64,000 bases of DNA, from assembly GCF_009759665.1 (NCBI RefSeq), contig NZ_WQNE01000006.1, positions 62,001-126,000 on the forward strand, in the 5' to 3' direction. Position 1 is the stretch's first letter; the number at the start of each line of letters is the position of its first letter. This stretch comes from Bradyrhizobium cajani (lineage in GTDB: Bacteria; Pseudomonadota; Alphaproteobacteria; Rhizobiales; Xanthobacteraceae). The notes under the pieces were generated by a model. The model made no database searches, had not been told where the DNA came from, and saw only the letters and a program-made list of their open reading frames with translations. Below, piece by piece: positions 28,566 through 36,717 of the stretch. The translations under genes were made by a program, and so were the position numbers.

Positions 28566-29690
28566 ATGTCCAGCAACGCGTTCGAGATCGCCCAGATTCT
28601 CGAGGGCATTCGCCGCTGGGTCCTGATCGAATCTCCGACGGAGCGACCGGATCAGATCAACAAACTGGCTGATGTTGTCGCAGCAGGTTATCGCGACCTG
28701 CCGGCCAGCGTTGAGCGCGTTGCGGGGCGTGACGGCTGCGGAGATCATTTGGTCACCCGCTCTTCTTGGGGGCAGGGCGTACCAGGCATTCTGGTGTTGA
28801 GCCATCTCGACACAGTTCATCCGGTGGGATCCATCGAACGGCTACCATTCAAGATCGAGGGCGACCGTGCGTTCGGCCCCGGGATCTACGACATGAAAGG
28901 CGGTGCCTACCTGGCCTATCACGCATTCCGGCAAATCTGCGCCGATGATGCACGCCCGCCGCTCGGCATCACGCACCTCTACGTCTCGGACGAAGAGATC
29001 GGCAGCCCAACCTCGCGCGCGCTGATCGAGGCCGAGGGCCGCAAGGCCAAATACGTACTGGTGACCGAGCCGGCGCGCGACGGGGGCAAGGTCATTACGG
29101 GGCGCAAGGGCGTTGCGCGCTTTGACGTATTCATCAAGGGGGTTCCCGCGCATGCAGGTACGCGACCCGAGGACGGCCGCAGCGCGATCCGGGAACTCGC
29201 CCATGTGATCCAGACGCTGGAGGCGATGAACGATCTCACGCGCGGCATCACCGTGAATGTCGGCGTCGTCCGCGGCGGCACCAGGCCCAACGTCGTCGCG
29301 GAACTGGCCTATGCACAAGTCGACATGCGCGTCCCGACCATGGCCCATGCCGACGAGCTGGTGCCGAAGATTCTCGGCGTCACCTCGCGCACCGAGGGCG
29401 TCAGCGTGAAGATATCAGGCGGATTGAACCGTCCGCCATATGAGAAGACCAGCGCCGGTACCGCACTTTACGCACACGCTAAAAAGCTCGCCTCCGAACT
29501 TGGCTTCGAGCTGCTCGACGCGTTCAGCGGCGGCGGCTCCGATAGTAATTTCACCGCGCCTCATACCGCAACCCTTGATGGCCTTGGCGTTGACGGCAAG
29601 GGCGCGCATACGCACTATGAGCAACTCTACATCTGGTCGATTGAACCTCGCGCGCGGTTGCTGTACCGCCTGTATCAGACGCTGCGATAA
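28566..29690 (+). CDS. M20-family metallopeptidase (carboxypeptidase G2-like)
   Basis: The 374-residue protein has the full di-zinc M20 signature. The first metal His and Asp are in LVLSHLDTVHPVG, the bridging Asp in GPGIYDMKGGAYL, the catalytic Glu pair in YVSDEEIGSPTSR, and the C-terminal metal His in GKGAHTHYEQ. The dimerisation domain contains GVPAHAGTRPEDGRSAI. Family members cleave C-terminal glutamate or aspartate from folates, peptides or amino-acid conjugates, including auxin conjugates. The substrate here is unknown. The ATG at 28566 (MSSNAFEIAQ) starts the conserved part. No signal peptide is seen, so it is probably cytoplasmic. Confidence 0.9.
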   Translation: MSSNAFEIAQILEGIRRWVLIESPTERPDQINKLADVVAAGYRDLPASVERVAGRDGCGDHLVTRSSWGQGVPGILVLSHLDTVHPVGSIERLPFKIEGDRAFGPGIYDMKGGAYLAYHAFRQICADDARPPLGITHLYVSDEEIGSPTSRALIEAEGRKAKYVLVTEPARDGGKVITGRKGVARFDVFIKGVPAHAGTRPEDGRSAIRELAHVIQTLEAMNDLTRGITVNVGVVRGGTRPNVVAELAYAQVDMRVPTMAHADELVPKILGVTSRTEGVSVKISGGLNRPPYEKTSAGTALYAHAKKLASELGFELLDAFSGGGSDSNFTAPHTATLDGLGVDGKGAHTHYEQLYIWSIEPRARLLYRLYQTLR

Positions 29691-30088
29691 TCCTGGCGCC
29701 AGGCGAAGTCAGTGATCGACGGCCGCCGGCAGATTCGCAGGACCGTTCTTCGCCCTGCCCAAGGGCTACAGGCTGCGCCCCCGTCAGGCCGACCTCATCG
29801 AAAACTATCGGCCGCATGCCGGATTTCGCATTGCAAATCAGCGTCGGATAGAAGTGACCGAGCTATCCGATGACGGCAGCGGAGGTCAGGGGGGCAATCG
29901 GCTGCAAAGGTAGTGAGCACTTGGTCGCAAAAGGGCGGTTTCCGACAATGGGCTTATCGGCAGCGGCCCCGATCGAAGGGAGACGAACTTTCTTGACGCA
30001 AATCGCCGCGCCGAATGCGTGCGACACGAGACCGGACGGCGGACCGATTTGAGAGCTTGGCCACACACACACGGCTGCATAAAAGGGC
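29691..30088. other. possible protein fragment, otherwise empty
   Basis: Around 29740-29870 a plus-strand frame reads FFALPKGYRLRPRQADLIEN then YRPHAGFRI, which looks like genuine protein sequence without a start or a long frame. It may be a decayed gene fragment; I cannot name the family. Confidence 0.3.
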
Positions 30089-30119
30089 TTGAATCGGACG
30101 TAACGTTAAGTTGTACGAT
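30089..30119 (+). promoter_or_regulatory. MerR-type promoter/operator, copy D
   Basis: TTGAAT (30089-30094), a 19-bp spacer with ACGT-N2-CGT in shifted form, and TACGAT (30114-30119). About 50 bp downstream ATTGCGAATGTCTCAG resembles the sequence after copy B. No clear gene follows until 30651. Confidence 0.65.
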
Positions 30120-30650
30120 TTTGAGGTGGGCACCTATCTCGCTCTGCCTCCGGGATTGTGAAGGATTGCGAATGTCTCAGCTGGTCAGATCCTCATCCCC
30201 ATGGTCAGTCAGGATCCTCATCCCCCGTGGTGGGTCGGTCGGAAGGGTTTTGCAGCGAGTCCCAATTGCGGCGCTATGGCTCGAGCGTAGCTTTGAAAGG
30301 CTCGCCATTCCGGAAGCGAGACTACGTGGCTGTTCTGGCCCGGGGCACCGGAGGGCCGACGAGATCAGAATTGAGCGACGTAGGCCTCCATCCGAACCCC
30401 TAAGTGGGGGACGCTGCTTCCCGAATCTGAACCAAGCCCCTCCTCTGGCGCGGCACCGCGCCAAAATCAGTTTGCCGAACCGACTTTCCGCTCTGTCACT
30501 GCTTTCCCGTGGTAGCAAGGCATTTCCATCGCGCAAAGGTGCGACAGACGGCGGGCCTGCGCAGGTTTTCAACGAGCCTAAGCTGCAATTGTCGCTCCGC
30601 GTGGCCAGCGCGGCATCGGAAGATATTGGTCGGCATTATGGAGCAGCAAG
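30120..30650. other. no recognisable gene; short direct repeat
   Basis: A short direct repeat (ATCCTCATCCCC at about 30188 and 30210) is present. No supported coding region is visible between the MerR-type promoter and the small Cys/His protein gene. Confidence 0.35.
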
Positions 30651-30914
30651 TTGAAAGAGCCCGACGGCCTCAAGAAGATCCTGTTGATCGACCATATCGA
30701 AGGCCAATGCCGTTGCATCATCGGCTTCAAAGATGGAGATGCCAGAGAGGCCTATATGTGTGGCGAGCCTGTATATCAAAGACGCGGCAAGAAACTGTCT
30801 TCGTGGTGTGTTTATCACTACGGACAGATGCACACGACCGCCGCACAGCAGAGCAAAGAGAGAGATCAATCGGCCGAGATCCCTCAAGCAATATCCATTG
30901 TTCGCAACCCATGA
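30651..30914 (+). CDS. small Cys/His protein, GcrA-C-terminus-like
   Basis: The 87-residue protein has HIEGQCRCIIGFKDGDAREA, YMCGEPVYQRRGKKLSSWCV and YHYGQMHTTAAQQSKERDQS. The spacing C-x(n)-C-G-x-P-V and W-C-x-x-H resembles the C-terminal Cys/His cluster of GcrA-type proteins, which may bind zinc. The TTG start at 30651 has GGAG seven bases upstream. An overlapping ATG frame at 30637 gives no homology. It is too short to be GcrA and lacks its DNA-binding N-terminus, so the role is open. Confidence 0.6.
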   Translation: MKEPDGLKKILLIDHIEGQCRCIIGFKDGDAREAYMCGEPVYQRRGKKLSSWCVYHYGQMHTTAAQQSKERDQSAEIPQAISIVRNP

Positions 30915-31037
30915 GAACCATGATCCTTCCAAGTCCGTGTGATCATAGCCTGTACAAGGGAGACCGAAACATGTGATCGGGGCCTCACCAAGCAATTCCG
31001 GGTTGCGGCGGAAACGTAATATGCGGGCGCGAGGGGC

Positions 31038-31253
31038 ATGAATAGGTTGTTGGATCTCTGCTGCCTGATCGACCGAAACGCTACGTATGCTCGCGACAAA
31101 ACTGCGATCCATTTCGAAGAGCAGCCTCTCAGTTACGTCACCCTCAACCGACAGACTGAGCGTATCGCTCGCGCCTTCAATCAGCTCAGCGTGCAGATGG
31201 GAGAGCGGATAGCGATCCTCAGCTTCAGCAGGCCGCATTTTCTGGGGCTGCAA
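31038..31253 (+). pseudogene. N-terminal fragment of an acyl-CoA synthetase (AMP-binding)
   Basis: The frame reads RNATYARDKTAIHFEEQPLS, YVTLNRQTERIARAFNQLSV and QMGERIAILSFSRPHFLGL, the conserved beginning of ANL-family acyl-CoA synthetases. Homology ends near 31250, before any catalytic motif (the P-loop YTSGTTGxPKG is absent). It is a truncated relic immediately upstream of the ATP-grasp gene. Confidence 0.7.
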
Positions 31254-31402
31254 TGGTCGATGAGAACGCACCGACCCATCCTCTCTCGGAGCAAGACCGC
31301 GCGAAATCAAGCTTCGCTCAGTGCCTCACCACGGCGCAGCAAGTTCAGCATTTTTGCATCACGATCCCTTTCTGATCGCGTCGAGATGTCCGGAGGTCGC
31401 GG

Positions 31403-32719
31403 ATGCCGCGGATCCTGATCATGAATGCCGGTACGGCTCAAATGTCGGGCGCCGATCTGTCACCAGCTCAACTTTCGCTGGCCGCCAACTCGGCATACCG
31501 TTCAGCGTGGTTTGCTCATGAGAGTGACCTGATAGTCTCCCCGGTAGTCATCCCGGCGGATCTGCTATCCTTCATTGGCGCGACGCTCGATTTCGACGCA
31601 TCGAGTCTCTGCCTGCTTGTACCTCAAGGCGGCAGCCAATCGCCGGTCCTTGATGATTGCACACTCCTGTCCAAGACTGTTGTTGAGCGAATCGCCAGAC
31701 ATATTCGTCAGGACTCAACCTGGCGATTATATCCCTGCTACTCTACTGAAGGCGTCGCACGCCTGGCGGCCACGCTGGGCATACCGCAGACCGGCGACGA
31801 CTTCGCTCTGCAGCGAGGGCCTGATCTGTTGAACCGCAAGAGCCACTTCCGTCAATTGGCGACAAGCGTCGCGCTTCCGCTGCCCAATGGATCTGTCACG
31901 ACGGACTCGAACGAACTATTCAGAGCGGTCGATTCGCTCAGAACCCAGACCGGCAGCGTCATCGTAAAGCTGGACAATGGAGCCGGTGGGGTCGGAAATG
32001 TCATTCTGACCGGCAATGAAAGCGATCCACTACCTGGGGCAAGAGATACCCGGCGGATTCCATGGCCGTCCTTTGATCCTGACGCGCTTTGGTCTGAGAT
32101 GACAACGGCATCCTGTAAGACGCTGGTCGTTGAGTCCTACCACCTGGCGAAGTCTTTGTTCTATCTCGAGTATGAAATCGAGGATGATGGTTCAATCGTT
32201 TTCAGGAACAGTGGAAACATACGACTGTGTAAAAGCGCGGATCGATCTGAGAGAGCTCTGATCTGGACAGGACTTGAGCTTCCAAGCGACCTGGGGAACG
32301 AGCAATGGTTGACTGCCCAGGCGCATGCCTACCGATTTGTGGCGCTTGCGCGAAACCTGGGATATCGCGGAATGATCAACATTGACGCCATTTTCGCTAC
32401 TGACGGACGGTTGCTGTTTAATGAAGCGAACGGCCGTTGGGGTGGCGGCTCGGTGTTACACAGCATTGCCGTCCGGCTGCTGGGATTCGACTATTCCGGT
32501 TGCAACGTTATTTTATCCGTAAGAAATGTTCGATCAGGATCTCTCAAAATAGCGCATGATCGTTTGGTCAGGGAAGGATTTCTGTTCGACCGCACACGCA
32601 AGGAGGGCGTGATCCCGCTTGCCGCCGACCAAGAGGCTGGCACGGTGGAGTGCCTTGTGATTGCGCGCGATAGGGCCGCGGCCCGCGATCTACAGCACCA
32701 CCTACTGCGAATGGTTTGA
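31403..32719 (+). CDS. ATP-grasp domain protein, possible peptide or amide ligase
   Basis: The 438-residue protein has a pre-ATP-grasp N-terminal domain (MPRILIMNAGTAQMSGADLS onward) and an ATP-grasp core. RKSHFRQLATSVALPLPNGS is the ATP-loading helix, GSVIVKLDNGAGGVGNVIL the glycine-rich loop, TLVVESYHLAKSLFYLEYEI a core strand, and MINIDAIFATDGRLLFNEAN with GRWGGGS holds the metal-binding Asp, Glu and Asn. Related enzymes form peptide bonds in small natural products (pheganomycin-type ligases) or carboxyl-amine adducts. GGAGG lies six bases before the ATG. It lies upstream of, and convergent with, the 2OG-oxygenase/diiron-oxidase operon, which suggests but does not prove a shared pathway. 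Confidence 0.8.
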   Translation: MPRILIMNAGTAQMSGADLSPAQLSLAANSAYRSAWFAHESDLIVSPVVIPADLLSFIGATLDFDASSLCLLVPQGGSQSPVLDDCTLLSKTVVERIARHIRQDSTWRLYPCYSTEGVARLAATLGIPQTGDDFALQRGPDLLNRKSHFRQLATSVALPLPNGSVTTDSNELFRAVDSLRTQTGSVIVKLDNGAGGVGNVILTGNESDPLPGARDTRRIPWPSFDPDALWSEMTTASCKTLVVESYHLAKSLFYLEYEIEDDGSIVFRNSGNIRLCKSADRSERALIWTGLELPSDLGNEQWLTAQAHAYRFVALARNLGYRGMINIDAIFATDGRLLFNEANGRWGGGSVLHSIAVRLLGFDYSGCNVILSVRNVRSGSLKIAHDRLVREGFLFDRTRKEGVIPLAADQEAGTVECLVIARDRAAARDLQHHLLRMV

Positions 32720-32742
32720 TTGAGATCACATCGGCCATATCT

Positions 32743-33360
32743 TCAACCGCTCAATTCATCGGAACTTGTCCCTGCTTTCGATCGCGCGCGGTACCTGACG
32801 CTCGTCGAGCTCGAGCTCTGTCCGCTCCAATCGCGACCGCACTTAAGTCGCTCCTGAAGGGCTGGCCGATCGGCGATGAGGTGCTCGAGGTGCATCGGCT
32901 CATTGTCTGGCCGCTCGCCTCGCGCCAATCGTCCAATCAGCGCTCGCCTCGCCTCTACCACGTAGACCCCGCAATCATGGCCGTTCTGCTGCCGGGCCAG
33001 CGGGCCGCTTGCAGGCGGAAGCCCAGACGTGCGGCAAGTTATTCTGCAACGGTACTGTTGGAAGACCAGGCGGAGTCATAGTGATAGGCAACCGGCGCGG
33101 TAGGCACGCGCCGAACAACCAACAGAAGCGACAAGTGGGCGCCGCCGCCAGTAACGCCAGCATCGTTCCCGGGCACGAACAGGCGGTATCGTAGCCATCC
33201 TGATCATTGACGATCTGCTGGAAGGTTTGTACGCGGTCGCTCCGGCTCAGATCAAGCGCAGCAGCTGGGCTCGCGCAGGTTGAACGAATCGGGTCTGGGC
33301 GGCGAGATCCGGCTCGTTCCGTTGCAACTCTTCCACATGCTCATCGCCCTGGCCGCCTTT
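32743..33360 (-). pseudogene. second NopD-like C48 protease remnant
   Basis: Pieces of the C48 domain of the nopD-like gene recur here in broken frames. DEHVEELQRNEPDLAAQTRF (from about 33355), GGAHLSLLLVVRR and PVAYHYDSAW, QQNGHDCGVYVVEARRALIG and ADRPALQERL appear in order. Stops and shifts interrupt them, and the His is followed by LSLL where the intact domain has WSLL. It is a degraded second effector gene, older than the one at 12.6-15.5 kb. Confidence 0.75.
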
Positions 33361-33452
33361 GGACAGTGACACAAGATGGCCAAGCTCCCCCCTCTCCTGA
33401 GAGCTCACCCCTTACCAAGTTCACTCGAAAGCGAATTTTCGGCCACCCCACC

Positions 33453-34118
33453 TCATACGCCAGCGGTAGAACTTTCGATGATCCGGCGGTTCGCGCCGCT
33501 TCGTTTTGAACAGAAGTAGACCAGCGATCTGCGCTCGCCGGACAGCACAGGCTTCACCTCGTGCCGGAGCTTACATGTGGTGATAAGCACGGCGCCAAAT
33601 GGCGGTCGGAATACCTGGTATTCGTACCCGTTTGGATATACCACGAACCCACCCCCCTCGAAGTCCCTCGCCAGCTGCACAATCACCGCGTACTCGAAAT
33701 CAGGGTCGCTCGCAGCATCCAGATGAATGCCAACAAAGGAACCAGCCGGCATCCGATGCATTTGGCATCGGCGAATCATGTAATCCGACGTGGCTCCCAA
33801 AATCTTTCTTAGCGCGAAGCTGCGGTCTTTCCTTTCGAGTAGTTCCATGATCTGCCCTGGAGCTGCACCGCTCGCGTCGCTAGGAGCGCGGCCGGGCGGG
33901 TCGACCCTCACGCGTTTGACGAAAACATTGTGCGAGTCGCCGGCATCTCCCACCCTCACTTCTTCTTCGGGAATCTCAGCCTGCAGCTGATCGATCTTGG
34001 CCAAGTCATCTTGGGTGAACAATATCTGGGGGCCGATCACGACCGTCCCCTTTACCAACAGCTCTATGCGGTATTTTGTCAAAGCTTCTTCTGAAAGCAG
34101 ACGGGATTTATGATTCAT
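33453..34118 (-). CDS. 2-oxoglutarate/Fe(II)-dependent oxygenase (prolyl-4-hydroxylase-like)
   Basis: The 221-residue protein has the double-stranded beta-helix signature. The iron ligands are His132 and Asp134 (GIHLDAASDPDF) and His186 (CKLRHEVKPV), and Arg196 (GERRSLVYF) binds 2-oxoglutarate. The core strand AVIVQLARDFEGGGFVVYPN is typical of P4H-like enzymes, which hydroxylate peptides or small molecules. The ATG at 34118 overlaps the TAA of the upstream gene (TAATG), so the two are translationally coupled; a GTG at 34130 is less likely. The pair lies downstream of a NifA/sigma-54 promoter. The substrate is unknown. Confidence 0.88.
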   Translation of the reverse strand: MNHKSRLLSEEALTKYRIELLVKGTVVIGPQILFTQDDLAKIDQLQAEIPEEEVRVGDAGDSHNVFVKRVRVDPPGRAPSDASGAAPGQIMELLERKDRSFALRKILGATSDYMIRRCQMHRMPAGSFVGIHLDAASDPDFEYAVIVQLARDFEGGGFVVYPNGYEYQVFRPPFGAVLITTCKLRHEVKPVLSGERRSLVYFCSKRSGANRRIIESSTAGV

Positions 34119-35341
34119 TACGCGCGCCATTCGAGTTCACTCCAGGGTCTGTCTTCAACGCAGGGCTGAAGGTCCTGCTGCATCGAGCGGAATGCTTGGT
34201 CCCAATGCTCGCCATCGAACTCGCTTACTGTTATGCGTTCGATGGTCCTTTTATCGAGGCATCGAATATTTACGCTGAACCCGGTGGGGTTCGACCGCGG
34301 CCTATAGAATGGCTTTATGCCACAAACCCGGCAAAACGTGTGCCGAGCGATGTTCTTGTTGAACTGATACGCCGTGAGGAATTCTTCGCCGCACTCAATG
34401 CCAAGCTTATTGCCAGGTACGAGCAGGTGCAGAAATCCAGACATTTGGCAGATTGAGCAATTGCATCGAACTGCAGAGAGCTCGCGCGGTGCTTTGACGT
34501 AGAATTTGACAGAACCACAGTGACAACGGCCATGGTGTTCAATCTCCGAGTGATGATCTCTCTTAAGTGAGACAATTCTGAGCAGATCGCGGCACCACTG
34601 TAGGCTGAGCCGATAGGCCCGATCGAATTCATCTAAAAAGCGATCATTCCGGTCAGCCGGGATAAGTTCGCCAATCAGTCGGCTTGTCATCTCTCCGTGA
34701 TACTTCTCCGCTGGATCTTCTCCGCCGACATGGCTGCAGAAATACTCAAGATCGTCAGGCCGCGCCTTAAAGGTTTTGACCAGAGTGGTCCATAGCGACT
34801 GGATCATGTCCGCAGCGTGTAGCTCAAAAGCGACCATGTAGGCGCAACGTACTAAGGGATCTTTCGATGACAATCCGGCATAGAGAGAATGCAGGTACCG
34901 CTTCGTTGTGGCGCTGTAGTTGGGCTGTATTGCTCTGCCGAGTAGTTGGGACGCATCCTTTCTAAGCAGGTTGGAGTGGAAGTTCTCGGTCACCAGAATG
35001 TCGGGTAGCGCCGCCTTGCCGCCCTTGAGAACTTGGCCATAACCGCCCGTCTCATCCCAACAGATGAAATTTCCGACCACGCTGGTCAGTTCAATGTCTC
35101 TCGCAATATCCCGATTGTGATCAATTGCATCAAAAATGAGATCCCGTTGCGACCCCGCCTGCAGGTATGGGAACGCTTGTGACATCGCCAGATATTCAGG
35201 CAACAGGCGAGCGATCTGGTCCTCAGACATCTCCGCAGCGAACGGGTGCGGGCCGAACAGGGCTCGCGCCTGCTCAGTCAAATACTCGCAGCATATTTGC
35301 GGAGGCTGATCGGGTGTAAGTCGAGACGCTTGAGATGTCAT
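34118..35341 (-). CDS. haem-oxygenase-like diiron oxidase fused to a GFA (Mss4-like) domain
   Basis: The 407-residue protein joins two domains. Residues about 20-265 form a haem-oxygenase-like helical fold; Glu97 (CWDETGGYG), His122 (ENFHSNLL), Glu173 (VAFELHAAD), His204, Asp209 and His215 (SHVGGEDPAEKYH) fit the six-ligand diiron set of HDO enzymes. Residues 268-385 form a GFA zinc domain with Cys273, 275, 293, 295, 298, 337 and 340 (GRCHCGSV, RCNCSICQ, CRVCGIKP). HDO enzymes desaturate, cleave or N-oxygenate amino-acid-like substrates. AGGGG lies five bases before the ATG at 35341. It is the first recognised gene of the operon. The metal assignments are inferred from motif order. Confidence 0.8.
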   Translation of the reverse strand: MTSQASRLTPDQPPQICCEYLTEQARALFGPHPFAAEMSEDQIARLLPEYLAMSQAFPYLQAGSQRDLIFDAIDHNRDIARDIELTSVVGNFICWDETGGYGQVLKGGKAALPDILVTENFHSNLLRKDASQLLGRAIQPNYSATTKRYLHSLYAGLSSKDPLVRCAYMVAFELHAADMIQSLWTTLVKTFKARPDDLEYFCSHVGGEDPAEKYHGEMTSRLIGELIPADRNDRFLDEFDRAYRLSLQWCRDLLRIVSLKRDHHSEIEHHGRCHCGSVKFYVKAPRELSAVRCNCSICQMSGFLHLLVPGNKLGIECGEEFLTAYQFNKNIARHTFCRVCGIKPFYRPRSNPTGFSVNIRCLDKRTIERITVSEFDGEHWDQAFRSMQQDLQPCVEDRPWSELEWRA

Positions 35342-35866
35342 TTGACCCCTGGTGATGAGGAGGGAACGGTCTTTTACGAAGCAATTTCGTATCCGCCCAA
35401 TTATTGGCTACCGCGAGTTTGTTGGTTTTGATGGGCTTGTGTTCGCGCTCACCATCCAGACGACGTTCTTGATGGCCACCTTCGCGGTAGCGGAGCAGCG
35501 GTATGTTCAGCGCTGCTCACTCGCATCGAAGGGAGCGCGTAGATCAACTGAGCGGCGGCGATCCAGACGGATTCCGGTGCACGAAAACTCCGATACCGCG
35601 AATTCCCGGCAAGGCCAGCATACGCTTGCAGAGTCATGATGAGATATTGCGCCGCGCAGGCCCTCGCTGCTGCTGCTCCTGCCAGTCGATCGCACCGATA
35701 TAAGCCTCGTACAGCATTGCAAGGACTATCCGCATCTACTTGGCTCTTGGCCTTCGCTAGCAAACAGCGCGAAATGCCGGCTTCTGGCCGGCACAAGCTT
35801 CCTAAAGAGACCGCCGCTATGTTTCACGTTCGCGAGTGCCACCACGATGTCTTCTTGCACGCTTAC
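35342..35866. other. long leader of the diiron-oxidase operon
   Basis: Between the sigma-54 promoter and the first gene lie about 500 bp without a convincing long frame. On the minus strand a 27-codon frame starting MLYEAYIGAIDWQEQQQ (near 35720) could be a small peptide. It has no strong ribosome-binding site. Confidence 0.35.
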
Positions 35867-35883
35867 AGCAATCACCGTGCCAA
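35867..35883 (-). promoter_or_regulatory. sigma-54 promoter of the oxygenase operon
   Basis: The minus strand reads TTGGCACGGTGATTGCT, a full match to YTGGCAYRNNNNTTGCW and the best -24/-12 element in the window. It points to the diiron-oxidase and 2OG-oxygenase genes, whose first ATG is about 500 bp downstream. Confidence 0.85.
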
Positions 35884-35948
35884 CTCGTGCACTCGCTCCA
35901 CAGACTCTGAATACATCGACAAAATCGCGACCGACTCCTCATCGCAAG

Positions 35949-35964
35949 TGTATTGAACCTGACA
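35949..35964 (-). promoter_or_regulatory. NifA upstream activator sequence
   Basis: TGT-ATTGAACCTG-ACA fits the NifA consensus TGT-N10-ACA. It is about 100 bp upstream of the start expected from the -24/-12 element, an ideal distance for activation by DNA looping. Confidence 0.75.
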
Positions 35965-36388
35965 GCGCTTGCACGGTCGTCGGACACCAGACGGCGAACA
36001 GCCAGCCGCCACTCACGATGGGTATAGGCATATTGAATCGCGGAGATTGGTCCAAAGTGCCACATAGGTCGGCTTCACGCCCTGATCCGCTCGACAAACG
36101 CTTTGGGGGTTTGGGCGCTAGCATGGTGATCCCGATCGCTGACGTAATCCGTCTTAGCTCGTGACAAGTACGCGAGAGGCAGGCAGTCGCCTCAACGCCG
36201 TCGAACACGTCCATAAAGTGGCATCTGGACGCATGCGCAGCCCTTTGTCGATGCGCCTGCCAATCGCGTTCAACTCCGGGCATCGATCGAGGCCATGATT
36301 TGGTCTACGGAACAGCGGTCCCAGGTGACCGCGAGCAATCGAAGAACGCAATGGAACAGAGTGGTCGCGTGATCTGAGACCGGCAAAC
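35965..36388. other. no recognisable gene
   Basis: No supported coding region lies between the NifA site and the IS3 element. Confidence 0.35.
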
Positions 36389-36450
36389 TGGACCATTTTT
36401 GGCTAGAGTTGCGCTGCGTAAATCCCCTCGGCTGGGAGGAGCGGACAACG

Positions 36451-36717
36451 ATGAAGGCCTCGAAGTTTTCGGACGCCCAGAAGGCGTTTATCCTGAAGCA
36501 GGGCAACGACGGGGGCCCGGTTGCGGAGATCTGCCGCAAAGCCGGGATCAGCCAGGCGACTTATTTCAACTGGAAGAAAAAGTACGACGGACTGCTGCCG
36601 ACAGAGATGCGCCGGTTGAAGCAGCTCGAGGACGAGAACGCCAAGCTAAAGAAGCTGGTGGCGGACCTGTCGCTCGACAAGGAGATGCTGCAGGACGTGA
36701 TCCGCCGAAAGCTGTGA
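36451..36717 (+). CDS. IS3-family OrfA
   Basis: The 88-residue protein has the IS3 OrfA helix-turn-helix (FSDAQKAFILKQGNDGGPVA, EICRKAGISQATYFNWKKKY) and a C-terminal leucine-zipper (LKQLEDENAKLKKLVADLSL). It binds the element ends and, by programmed frameshifting, normally forms OrfAB transposase. GGGAGGAG lies upstream of the ATG at 36451. Confidence 0.88.
   Translation: MKASKFSDAQKAFILKQGNDGGPVAEICRKAGISQATYFNWKKKYDGLLPTEMRRLKQLEDENAKLKKLVADLSLDKEMLQDVIRRKL

Noticed and set aside
35380..35405. A second -24/-12 element nearer to the diiron-oxidase gene
   Set aside because: TTGGC and TTGCT are present on the minus strand but three bases too far apart for RpoN.
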